64,000 nt of DNA from Paracrocinitomix mangrovi (GTDB lineage Bacteria > Bacteroidota > Bacteroidia > Flavobacteriales_D > Crocinitomicaceae). Made by a program: the position numbers and the translations under genes. The stretch's first letter is position 1; each line of letters starts with the position of its first letter. Under the pieces are notes generated by a model. That model did no database searches. It was not told the origin of the DNA and saw only the letters and a list, made by a program, of their open reading frames with translations. This document shows positions 14,017 through 22,296 of the stretch, piece after piece. Where the stretch lies: NCBI RefSeq assembly GCF_019740355.2, contig NZ_CP091819.1:1798001-1862000 (forward strand), in the 5' to 3' direction.

Positions 14017-16526
14017 TGAAAAAGCATTTATCTATCATATTGATCTGTTTGACTTCTGTTTCATTTGCACAACTAGAATGGTTAAATAAACCGTCTTTTG
14101 TTGTAGACTCTGCAGGATATTGGGCCAAACATGATCCAAACGGTACAAGAACATCAGCATGGATCAAAGCTGATTTAATTGAGAACAGTATTATTGAAAA
14201 ATATCACCGCTTTAAAAAGGGAAATTCATGGGGATTGGCAGATGAAAATTTCAAAGTGGTTGTTCCGGCTCGCAATAAAAACATTTATGCAGTAAATCAA
14301 AATATTTTTATGGAGTCTTACGGTTCCCTATCGATATTAAACAATGTCCTGGACACCATTAAATTCATTGACAAAATAAAACGCATTGAATTTGATAGAA
14401 ATGTAAGAGGAGACTGGAACAGATATCAAAAAGGTTCAGGCAACTTTAGTAAGAGAATGATTATTTCCACTTATGAAGGAACAGGTGTTATGGACAATAA
14501 TCTTGAATGGATTGTTAAACCTAATTATGACAATGCCTTTTTTTATAATGGATTAATATTCTTGCGAAAAGGAGATCAGTTTGGCTTTATTGACCAAAAT
14601 GAAAAAATCATTGATGCAGAATATAACAGCATTGCTTGGTTTAATGAATATGTATTGGAGTTAGAGCAGAAATCTGGCAAAACTAAATACATCACAACAA
14701 AAGGTGAGGTTTTTCCACAGTCAGATTCAGTACTGGTTTATGATCAGCAATATCACATGTATAAGATCTATCAAAACGGTAAAGGTGAATTATACAACTC
14801 AAAAGCAGAGAAAGTATTGAGTTATAAAGGTGATGACATTTTTGCAATTGGCTATATCAGAAATAACTCTTATGCTACCAACATTAGAGGAAAAACATCT
14901 AAAAACCCTGTTGTTTTTGCAGTGAACAGAAATGATAAAATAGGCGCATTAGATAGCAACGGAAACACAGTTATCCAGGCAAAATTTGATCATTTACAAG
15001 TAAGTGGTGAACATCTTATTGCCATGGAAAACGGAAGATTCGGAGTAATAGACCTCAAAGGAAACTACATCATAGAACCTACCTACACTTATATTGAAGG
15101 CAACGGTGAGTACTTTAAATTATATAAGGGAACTAAAAAAGGGTTTGCCAATACCAAGGGTGAAGTGGTACTTCCGGTAGAATTTAATTTTGTATCCTAC
15201 ACCAATTCAGGTTTTCATACCAAAATGACAAACTCAGGAGAAGGGTTTTATGATTATGAAGGAAATGTCATTTTAGAAAACATCTATGATTATTCATCAT
15301 GGACCAGCAATGGATTAAAGTTTTATAAAAATGACAAGGTCTGCTATGTAAGTGATCAAAAATTAATGACTCCGCTTGATTGTGATCAGATTGATGTCAC
15401 TAACAATAAAATGAAATTCTATCATCATGGCAATATCTACATCTGCAATTTTGATGAAAACGGTATAATCGACACAACTGTTTATCCGCGTAAGCAAACA
15501 TTGAGAATAGGAAGAGAAGGCGGTGTAAATAAGATTAGATTAGGAGGTAATGTCAATCATTTGTTTTGGGATCAGGTATCAAGCAAAATTGGTTCTATCA
15601 ATAAGTACAGTGCCAACTTTTCAATTGAACCGCAGTACAGCAGTGTATTTTCTAATGGTCACACTGAGTATGTGAAAAAGCAGCATTATGAGTCACTTCA
15701 ATCAGTAAATGGCTTTATGGAGATCAAGGAATCAATGCAAATATTTGCTCCAAATAGTGGAGCTGTATCACATGACATGCTCTCTTACTCATCTGAAAGA
15801 AATACCTCAACCTGGAGTGATAGTTATTACAACGCTTCCATAAATATGGACAGAGAGAATGAGTTTTACTATCAAAATGCCTTACATACAGAAACCGCTC
15901 CGTTTATTATGAGAAGATATGGAGTTGGGACAGCTGTATTAACTGAAGGAAACTTAAACACATCAGAAGGTCAGCCTTTGATCAGATTCAGAGAATATTT
16001 TGAGGATTTAAACTTTGGATGCAATTTTAAAATCACTAATAAATTTCAGTTTGACAGACTGGCCACCAATGAAATCATTTATGTGCAAGACCCAAAATGG
16101 AAATCTGTAATTTTTCCGGATGTTGGACACCGTTCACCAATAGTTTATAACAACTGTTCTCATTATGAAGAGGTAGATTATGATGTTTTGGTTGTTGCTG
16201 ATAGATATAAAGGGTATTTCATTTATGACGGTGAAGGAGAAAACATTTTAAAAACAAAAGCGGGTCAGGTAATTGTAGATAAAAGAGATGGTTTTACTTA
16301 TTTTTTAGTTCAGGAAATGCGAGATGATTTAGGCGGAAGCACACAACTGAGCTGGACAATTTATAATAAATACGGACGCGTTTTAAAAGAGTCTTATGAA
16401 GCGGTAGAAGTTCTTCAGTATGGTGTTTTCAAGGTGAAAAAAGATGGTAAATACTATATTGTCAATGACAAAGAAAATGTAATGTATCAGTATGGTGACA
16501 CTAACATTGAAGCATCTAACAGATAG
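14016..16526 (+). CDS. Secreted WG-repeat protein
   Basis: A signal peptide (MKKHLSIILICLTSVSFAQ) is followed by WG-type beta repeats (KWG family): WGLADENFKVVVPA near residue 71, FGFIDQNEKIIDAEY near 190, IGALDSNGNTVIQAKFD near 308, FGVIDLKGNYIIEPTY near 342, and KGFANTKGEVVLPVEF near 375. Later units are more degenerate. The 836-residue product is likely exported or periplasmic and forms a repeat scaffold. The repeats bind no known fixed ligand. It starts on the last base of the upstream lipoprotein's stop codon, which implies translational coupling. Confidence 0.8.
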   Translation: MKKHLSIILICLTSVSFAQLEWLNKPSFVVDSAGYWAKHDPNGTRTSAWIKADLIENSIIEKYHRFKKGNSWGLADENFKVVVPARNKNIYAVNQNIFMESYGSLSILNNVLDTIKFIDKIKRIEFDRNVRGDWNRYQKGSGNFSKRMIISTYEGTGVMDNNLEWIVKPNYDNAFFYNGLIFLRKGDQFGFIDQNEKIIDAEYNSIAWFNEYVLELEQKSGKTKYITTKGEVFPQSDSVLVYDQQYHMYKIYQNGKGELYNSKAEKVLSYKGDDIFAIGYIRNNSYATNIRGKTSKNPVVFAVNRNDKIGALDSNGNTVIQAKFDHLQVSGEHLIAMENGRFGVIDLKGNYIIEPTYTYIEGNGEYFKLYKGTKKGFANTKGEVVLPVEFNFVSYTNSGFHTKMTNSGEGFYDYEGNVILENIYDYSSWTSNGLKFYKNDKVCYVSDQKLMTPLDCDQIDVTNNKMKFYHHGNIYICNFDENGIIDTTVYPRKQTLRIGREGGVNKIRLGGNVNHLFWDQVSSKIGSINKYSANFSIEPQYSSVFSNGHTEYVKKQHYESLQSVNGFMEIKESMQIFAPNSGAVSHDMLSYSSERNTSTWSDSYYNASINMDRENEFYYQNALHTETAPFIMRRYGVGTAVLTEGNLNTSEGQPLIRFREYFEDLNFGCNFKITNKFQFDRLATNEIIYVQDPKWKSVIFPDVGHRSPIVYNNCSHYEEVDYDVLVVADRYKGYFIYDGEGENILKTKAGQVIVDKRDGFTYFLVQEMRDDLGGSTQLSWTIYNKYGRVLKESYEAVEVLQYGVFKVKKDGKYYIVNDKENVMYQYGDTNIEASNR

Positions 16527-16547
16527 CGTTTAATTGGGCAAGAATTA

Positions 16548-16555
16548 TATTTTTG
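16548..16555 (+). promoter_or_regulatory. Candidate -7 element TATTTTTG
   Basis: The TATTTTTG fits TAnnTTTG and lies 6 nt upstream of the ATG of the GNAT gene. The -33 element is not obvious. Confidence 0.35.
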
Positions 16556-16561
16556 CTCCTT

Positions 16562-17146
16562 ATGAAAAAAGCGTCCATCAATGACTTAGATAAGGTAGTG
16601 AATATTCTCACGCAGTCGTTTATGGAAAATCCCAGTGTGCTCAACGCAGTTAAACCGGGAAAAAATATCGAAAAAAGAGTTCGTGAACTGGCTATTTACG
16701 CCGTTAAAACCGGATTATTAAGAGAAGGTGTTTACCTTTCAGATGATGATACCACCGCAGCCGTTTGTTACCATTACAACATTCGCAAAGAAGGGCTAAA
16801 AGACTACTTCAATCAAATCAGATTGGTTGCAAAGTCAATTGGAATATTAAGAGTACCAGGCATGCTTAAAAAGGAAGGATATCTGAAAAAGATCAGGCCT
16901 TCACATGACAATTTTCTGTACTTCTGGTTCCTGGGAACTTCAAAAGAAGGAATAGGAAAAGGTGGAGCTCAAGAAATTGCAAAAGGAATAGAGCAATTAT
17001 CTATAGAAAAACAATTGCCAATCTATCTGGAAACTTCAGTTCCTAAAAACAAAAGAGTGTATGAAAGATTTGGCTTTGAAACCTACCACGAATGGAAAGG
17101 CTTAGATGACAAAGCGCTATACTTTATGCGTAAAAATGTTTCTTAA
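16562..17146 (+). CDS. GNAT family N-acetyltransferase
   Basis: The ATG at 16562 is preferred over a TTG at 16553. The protein starts MKKASINDLDKVVNIL, the usual first strand and helix of GNAT enzymes. The acetyl-CoA loop is in GTSKEGIGKGGAQEIAKGIEQLS near residues 124-146 (R/Q-x-x-G-x-G/A is represented by EGIGKGG). The terminal strands are LPIYLETSVPKNKRVYERFGFET near 152. The substrate is unknown. The stop overlaps the convergent gldC stop by four bases. Confidence 0.8.
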   Translation: MKKASINDLDKVVNILTQSFMENPSVLNAVKPGKNIEKRVRELAIYAVKTGLLREGVYLSDDDTTAAVCYHYNIRKEGLKDYFNQIRLVAKSIGILRVPGMLKKEGYLKKIRPSHDNFLYFWFLGTSKEGIGKGGAQEIAKGIEQLSIEKQLPIYLETSVPKNKRVYERFGFETYHEWKGLDDKALYFMRKNVS

Positions 17147-17481
17147 CTCAAAGGAGGTAAGATGTTCATCTTGTCTGCAAAATGATGACAGTAGTCTCTT
17201 AAATCTTCAGTGATATTGTGTTCACCGGTTGCTCTTTCAAAAGTGTCCGCCATTGTCAATAAAGTTTGATGAAAAAATTGTTTCATCTCATCAACAGTCA
17301 TGTCCTTGGTCCATAAATCTATACGCATGGTGTTTTGATCATTCTCATCCCACAAAGCCAATACCATTGCTTTTGCTTTTGCTTCATCTACTCCCCCATC
17401 TTCTGCACTCCATTGAATGGTTTCAGGAACATTATTCTCGTTTGTTTCAACTTCTATTTTAATCTGCGACTTCTTACTCAT
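17143..17481 (-). CDS. gldC: Gliding motility protein GldC
   Basis: The 112-residue soluble protein matches GldC: N-terminal SQIKIEVETNENNVPETIQWSAEDG, then KAMVLALWDENDQNTMRIDLWTKDM, and a C-terminal helix region (FHQTLLTMADTFERATG). In Flavobacterium GldC supports gliding, probably as an accessory of the GldB function in T9SS/gliding. The gene starts within the 3' end of gldB (8 bp overlap), so the pair is translationally coupled. The stop overlaps the convergent GNAT gene. Confidence 0.9.
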   Translation of the reverse strand: MSKKSQIKIEVETNENNVPETIQWSAEDGGVDEAKAKAMVLALWDENDQNTMRIDLWTKDMTVDEMKQFFHQTLLTMADTFERATGEHNITEDLRDYCHHFADKMNILPPLS

Positions 17482-18484
17482 TGTCTGGTTTATATGTTTT
17501 TAAAATAACTGTTTCATTGTCTTGCAATAACAAATCAGCAACACTTACTTCTTCGTTTTTCTCCATGTATTGCTTCACCATTTGCCAACCCATAAATTGA
17601 CCTATTCTTCCGGGCGAACCTTCTATTCCAACTGTAGTTGGAGCCTCTTCAAAAAATCTCAATAATAATTTCATATCCGTACTGTACACCCAATTCATAT
17701 CCAGAATATACAACCAAATATCATCCTCACTTGCCAAGGACCAATCATACTCCGCTTCTGTATATCTGATTTTTAAATGATCAGGTAAATTAGGCAACAT
17801 AGCATCAATGGCGTATCTTAACTTACCGTAATAAACCATTTGCGATAAAAATGTCTCCCCTTTGTTTTCTCCCATCACATTTGTGATCAACCAACTGTGA
17901 GCAATATCTACCATCAAATACTCACTTTTCATTTTGTCCTTTACATAAACCGGAAAACCAACTTGTTGAATAATTCTGTTTTCTGGCCCTAAATACATCT
18001 CTAATCCAACACCAATTTTATTAGGAGTAGAAACAACACCATAGTTAAAGGCTGAGTTATATGTGATCAACTTCTCAGGCAACAAAGCTTTTGGCAAGTG
18101 ATACTTTAAGTGCTTAAACATGTCGACAATTTGATCCTCTTCTTCTGAAAAATCGCCAAACTCCGTTCTGATATCCTGATAAGCCATTTTCATTGTTGTA
18201 TCAGTAATAAAATAATACAAGTAAGTTCCTACCGAATCATCATAAGGAGAACCTGCTCTTAACACATCAAAAACATAAAACTCATAAAGTTCTTGTCCTT
18301 TTTCAACTAACTGTTTATTGGCTGCATCCATCTCTGATACTGACTTACAGTTGAACATCTCATCTTCAAAGTGTTCAAATTGCATTTCAAATTCAACATC
18401 TGATACATCCACGTCCAACCTATCAGACGAACAGGCCGTTATGAAAAATATTAATATTATTAGAAGGTTTTTGCGACTAAGCAT
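17474..18484 (-). CDS. gldB: Gliding motility lipoprotein GldB
   Basis: The lipoprotein signal MLSRKNLLIILIFFITACSS has its acylated Cys at 18. The body contains GldB-like segments such as FEMQFEHFEDEMFN near residue 31, GVGLEMYLGPENRI near 177, and the closing VGIEGSPGRIGQFMGWQMVKQYM. The length of 336 is normal. GldB is a cell-envelope lipoprotein required for gliding in flavobacteria. Here it leads the gldBC operon and is divergent from the PorT-like/nadE pair, a neighbourhood also known from flavobacteria. Confidence 0.9.
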   Translation of the reverse strand: MLSRKNLLIILIFFITACSSDRLDVDVSDVEFEMQFEHFEDEMFNCKSVSEMDAANKQLVEKGQELYEFYVFDVLRAGSPYDDSVGTYLYYFITDTTMKMAYQDIRTEFGDFSEEEDQIVDMFKHLKYHLPKALLPEKLITYNSAFNYGVVSTPNKIGVGLEMYLGPENRIIQQVGFPVYVKDKMKSEYLMVDIAHSWLITNVMGENKGETFLSQMVYYGKLRYAIDAMLPNLPDHLKIRYTEAEYDWSLASEDDIWLYILDMNWVYSTDMKLLLRFFEEAPTTVGIEGSPGRIGQFMGWQMVKQYMEKNEEVSVADLLLQDNETVILKTYKPDNE

Positions 18485-18531
18485 TCCTGATATTTTACTA
18501 TTATTGTGTGTACAAACTTAAACAACAAATT

Positions 18532-19401
18532 ATGAAAAAGTTACTTTCACTTTTGTTAATCGGTGGTATTTCGCTTACTTCCAATGCTCAAGACAAAAAA
18601 TTTCAAATAGGATTAGTTACCGGAGGTGTGGTAACATGGGTTAAAACTCAAACTTCAGAGATAGAAAGAAATGGAATTGGTGGTGGTTTTACCGTTGGAT
18701 TAGGAGGTAACTACTTGTTCAATAAGAATGTTGGATTGGCATCAGGTGTTCAATTTGACATTGAAAATTTCAAAATTAATTATGGTGACGCCGTTACAGG
18801 AACAACTCCTTCAGGAAATGTTTTTTACGGATTTGATGATACCGACATTAAAAAATACGACAAGAACTCAAATATGATTGAAGATCTAACAGATACTTCA
18901 AATGTTTTAGAGTTGATGACTAGAAAATTTCGTGCTAAATATGTGACAGTTCCTATTTTCTTAAAGTTTCAAACTGATAAAATTGGACAGTTTATTTACT
19001 ACGGTAAATTTGGTTTAAGATCATCTTTCCTTGCAGGAGTAAGAATGGATGATGAAGGATACGCAGCTGCGTATGATCCAGGAACAGATCAGTTTGTTAG
19101 AACATCTGCTTCAACTAACACATTAAACACCAACATGAAACCGGTTACTGTTTTAAAAGGATTAACGCCTGTTAGGTTAGGAATTGGGATTTATGGTGGA
19201 GCTGAATGGAACTTTACTGGAAGCACATATTTATATTTTGAAGCTGGATTCAATTATGGTGTAACACCTTCAATGCAAATTGAATCAAGTCATCTTGTTA
19301 ATCAAGTTGATGATGGTGCAGGAACGGTAACCAGAGAAGCTTTAGATATTCAAAACAACCCTCAACACTTATTAGAATTTAACGTTGGGATCTTGTTTTA
19401 A
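18532..19401 (+). CDS. PorT-like outer-membrane beta-barrel protein
   Basis: The ATG at 18532 begins a signal peptide (MKKLLSLLLIGGISLTSNAQ); the in-frame ATG at 18508 would add eight unlikely residues. The rest has the strand pattern of the OMP_b-brl/PorT-like group: FQIGLVTGGVVTWV, GIGGGFTVGLGGNYLF, VGLASGVQFDIENF, YVTVPIFLKFQT, FIYYGKFGLRSSF, LGIGIYGGAEWNF, ending in LLEFNVGILF with a terminal aromatic residue as in barrels. The specific role is unknown; PorT itself belongs to the T9SS. It overlaps the nadE start by one base. Confidence 0.75.
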   Translation: MKKLLSLLLIGGISLTSNAQDKKFQIGLVTGGVVTWVKTQTSEIERNGIGGGFTVGLGGNYLFNKNVGLASGVQFDIENFKINYGDAVTGTTPSGNVFYGFDDTDIKKYDKNSNMIEDLTDTSNVLELMTRKFRAKYVTVPIFLKFQTDKIGQFIYYGKFGLRSSFLAGVRMDDEGYAAAYDPGTDQFVRTSASTNTLNTNMKPVTVLKGLTPVRLGIGIYGGAEWNFTGSTYLYFEAGFNYGVTPSMQIESSHLVNQVDDGAGTVTREALDIQNNPQHLLEFNVGILF

Positions 19402-20174
19402 TGAACAATCCACTTGTAATTGAACATATAGTCAAATGGCTTAAAGACTATGCTGTTGGAGCTAGAAGCCAGGGCTTTGTTATTGGAATAAGTGGCGGAA
19501 TTGATTCTGCTGTTACCTCTACACTTTGTGCAAAAACAGGATTAAAAGTGATTTGTCTTGAAATGGGAATTCACCAAAATCCAGCAGAAGTAAACAGAGG
19601 AATGGAGCACATTGAATGGTTAGAAAATAACTTTTCCAATGTTACTCATCAAAGAATCAACCTAACAAAAACATTTGAAGCCTTGCGTGATGTATTAGAT
19701 GATCAATCTAAATACCATGATCTTTCAATGGCCAATACCAGAGCTAGAATAAGAATGACAACTTTATATGCCGTAGCTCAGGCAAATGGATGTTTAGTGG
19801 CAGGAACCGGTAATAAAGTAGAAGATTTTGGTGTTGGATTTTATACCAAGTACGGTGATGGTGGAGTTGACTTAAGTCCGATTGCTGATTTATACAAAAC
19901 TGAAGTTTACGCATTGGCCAAAGAAATGGGTGTAGTTGAATCAATTCAAAAGGCCAAACCAACTGACGGTTTATGGAAAGATGAGCGCACAGACGAAGGC
20001 CAATTAGGAGCTACTTACCCTGAATTGGAGTGGGCCATGGAGTATAAAGGAGATGGATCTGATTTAACTGACAGACAAAAAGAAGTTCTTAAAATATTTG
20101 ACTCTTTTCACATGGCAAACAAGCACAAAATGGTGCCAATTCCCGTTTGTCTGATTCCTGACAATTTGAAATAA
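19401..20174 (+). CDS. nadE: NH3-dependent NAD+ synthetase
   Basis: The PP-loop motif SGGIDS is at residues 31-36. The family's further signature segments are present: MANTRARIRMTTLYAVA near 112, GTGNKVEDFGVGFYTKYGDGG near 137 and DLYKTEVYALA near 163. The 257-residue length and the absence of an N-terminal glutaminase domain indicate the ammonia-using form. The enzyme converts deamido-NAD to NAD with ATP. The start codon overlaps the previous gene's stop, so expression is coupled to the PorT-like barrel. Confidence 0.93.
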   Translation: MNNPLVIEHIVKWLKDYAVGARSQGFVIGISGGIDSAVTSTLCAKTGLKVICLEMGIHQNPAEVNRGMEHIEWLENNFSNVTHQRINLTKTFEALRDVLDDQSKYHDLSMANTRARIRMTTLYAVAQANGCLVAGTGNKVEDFGVGFYTKYGDGGVDLSPIADLYKTEVYALAKEMGVVESIQKAKPTDGLWKDERTDEGQLGATYPELEWAMEYKGDGSDLTDRQKEVLKIFDSFHMANKHKMVPIPVCLIPDNLK

Positions 20175-20210
20175 TTAATAATTCTTTAATTATTAAATCC
20201 AGAGATATCA

Positions 20211-20240
20211 GCCTTTTCAAACAAGGCTTAATATTCTCTT
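20211..20240 (+). terminator. Weak terminator-like hairpin after nadE
   Basis: AGCCTT-TTCAAAC-AAGGCT forms a 6-bp stem followed by TAATATTCTCTTATT. The U tract is poor, so this is only a candidate. The 240-bp gap to the next gene is otherwise AT-rich and carries the promoter element at 20373. Confidence 0.3.
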
Positions 20241-20372
20241 ATTGCAAATTAAATTTCTAGTTAAAAGAAAATTTACCTGAGTTTATTTCTGCTTAAATTT
20301 CATAATATATGATTTAAAAAATGATATTCTTTTCATGACAAATCCGTAATCGATTTAGGGAAGAGGCAGATG

Positions 20373-20380
20373 TAATTTTG
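20373..20380 (+). promoter_or_regulatory. Candidate -7 element TAATTTTG
   Basis: TAATTTTG fits TAnnTTTG and lies 33 nt upstream of the PhoX-like ATG. No clear -33 TTG is seen at the right distance. Confidence 0.4.
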
Positions 20381-20413
20381 TGGCATAAATCACAATCTAA
20401 AAAAGTCTCTAAC

Positions 20414-22225
20414 ATGAAAAGAGTTTTATTCTCATTGTCCCTATTGTTTGCAGGGTTATCAGCAAACGCTCAACTTGGATTCAACCCTCATATTAATTGG
20501 GTAGAGGAAGTTGATACTGTTTACGTGCCTTCTTCAATTATCAAGAAGCAAGTAATTTTTATTGGTGGTGTAGACGAAGTTCAAACCACATCTACTTATG
20601 GAAATGCTGCAGGATCATTCCCTGCTAAACAATGGCATGACTTTATTGGCTTTACTGCTGACGCTGGATCTTCAGATTTAGGGTGGTTATCTGTAAATCA
20701 CGAAATGATTTTGGCTGACGATCACATTGGTGATGGTGGAGGAATGACTGTATTTAAAATTAAAAGAGATGCTAATACAGATACAATCATTGTTGTTGAA
20801 CAAACTTTAACGGACGGAAGAACAGGTTACTTTTTCAATGTTGACTTTGTTAACCACGTTGGAGAAACAGGAATGAACTGTGGAGGAATCCAATCAGAAG
20901 CTGATGGAAGAATTTGGACAGCCGAAGAATGGTGGCAATCTTCAAATGCAGGAATGCACGATTCAGGAAATGGTTTAACTGATACTTCAGATTTTACAAT
21001 ATCTTCTGACATCACAGTTGCAAATGGACAAACTGTTCAAAAATTTCAAAATTTCAACTACATGGTTGAAATTGATCCAAAAGAAGCAGTAGCTATTAGA
21101 AAACAATACAACTGGGGTAGACAACCATTTGAAGGTGGAGTTGTAATGCCTGACAACAAAACAGTTTACTTAGGAGCTGATGATACTCCGGGTATGTTTA
21201 CAAAATTCGTTGCAGACAATGCAGGAGATTTCACTTCAGGAACTACTTATTTCTACAAAGCTGATGCTCCTGGAAAATGGGTAGAAATTGACAACACTGT
21301 TTGGGATAACATGTTAAACTTTAAAGATACAGCTATTGCTTACGGAGCAACAATGTTTAACAGATTGGAATGGGTAGCTTATAACCCACATGACGGAAAC
21401 GTATATTTCACTGAAACTGGTCGTGATAACCCGGCATCAAAATGGAATGACGAATTAGCTGATGGTGGAGTATTTGCTCAACACCATATTGATAGAGCAA
21501 ACAACATGTTTGCTTCAGGACCGGATGATGCTGATTATGTAGATTATTACGGAAGAATCTTGAAATTAGACGTTACTACTAATGAAATCACATCATTTTT
21601 TGAAGGTGGACCAAATTATGGTGGAGACGTACCTTCTGCTGCATATCCTGAAACTCACTTATCAAACCCTGATGGTTTAGGATTCATTACAATTGGTGAT
21701 ATAACTTATATGTTAATTTGCGAAGATTTGAATGGAACTTCTAACGGTAGAATGCCACAAGGAGTATCTAACAAAACTTGCGAATTATTTATGTTGGACA
21801 TGACTATCAGTGATCCTTCATTTGAAGATTTAATTAGAATTGCTGAAGTACCAACCGGAGCTGAAATTACCGGAGTAAAAGGAACACCTGATGGAAAAAC
21901 TATCTTCTTTAACTCACAGCATCCAAATGCAGCCAATCCTTATCCTTACAACAACTCTTGTACAATTGCCTTAACAGGATTTGACGGAGGATTTACTTCA
22001 ACACCTGAAATTGATTACACAACTGAAGAGTTGAAATTATATCCTAACCCAACTGCAGATTTTGTTTACATGAATAAAAAGACTGATGTTGGTATTTACG
22101 ATATCAATGGAGACTTAATCAAAGTTTACCGAAACGTAGATAAAATTCACGTTGCAAACTTACCTGCCGGAATTTACTTGGTACAAACTGCCGAGGGACA
22201 AACTAAAAAATTGATCAAACAATAA
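20414..22225 (+). CDS. PhoX-like (DUF839) secreted protein with T9SS type A sorting domain
   Basis: The ATG at 20414 begins the signal peptide MKRVLFSLSLLFAGLSANAQ. The central 500 residues resemble the PhoX/DUF839 family: DLGWLSVNHEM near residue 91, FQNFNYMVEIDPKEA near 211, LEWVAYNPHDGNVYFTETG near 316, and a final LPYPYNN-like region. PhoX enzymes are calcium- and iron-dependent alkaline phosphatases of the cell exterior, but the family also holds members of unknown activity. The C-terminus LKLYPNPTADFVYM... GIYLVQT is a T9SS type A sorting domain, so the protein is exported through the outer membrane. It ends before a strong terminator. Confidence 0.8.
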   Translation: MKRVLFSLSLLFAGLSANAQLGFNPHINWVEEVDTVYVPSSIIKKQVIFIGGVDEVQTTSTYGNAAGSFPAKQWHDFIGFTADAGSSDLGWLSVNHEMILADDHIGDGGGMTVFKIKRDANTDTIIVVEQTLTDGRTGYFFNVDFVNHVGETGMNCGGIQSEADGRIWTAEEWWQSSNAGMHDSGNGLTDTSDFTISSDITVANGQTVQKFQNFNYMVEIDPKEAVAIRKQYNWGRQPFEGGVVMPDNKTVYLGADDTPGMFTKFVADNAGDFTSGTTYFYKADAPGKWVEIDNTVWDNMLNFKDTAIAYGATMFNRLEWVAYNPHDGNVYFTETGRDNPASKWNDELADGGVFAQHHIDRANNMFASGPDDADYVDYYGRILKLDVTTNEITSFFEGGPNYGGDVPSAAYPETHLSNPDGLGFITIGDITYMLICEDLNGTSNGRMPQGVSNKTCELFMLDMTISDPSFEDLIRIAEVPTGAEITGVKGTPDGKTIFFNSQHPNAANPYPYNNSCTIALTGFDGGFTSTPEIDYTTEELKLYPNPTADFVYMNKKTDVGIYDINGDLIKVYRNVDKIHVANLPAGIYLVQTAEGQTKKLIKQ

Positions 22226-22246
22226 ATTGTCTTACAACCCTAATTT

Positions 22247-22276
22247 ACCCGCCCTTTTTCCAAGGGCGGGTTTTTC
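22247..22276 (+). terminator. Intrinsic terminator after the PhoX-like gene
   Basis: CCCGCCCTT-TTTCC-AAGGGCGGG is a perfect 9-bp GC-rich stem followed by TTTTTC. Confidence 0.9.
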
Positions 22277-22296
22277 AATTTAAATACCAATTAAAA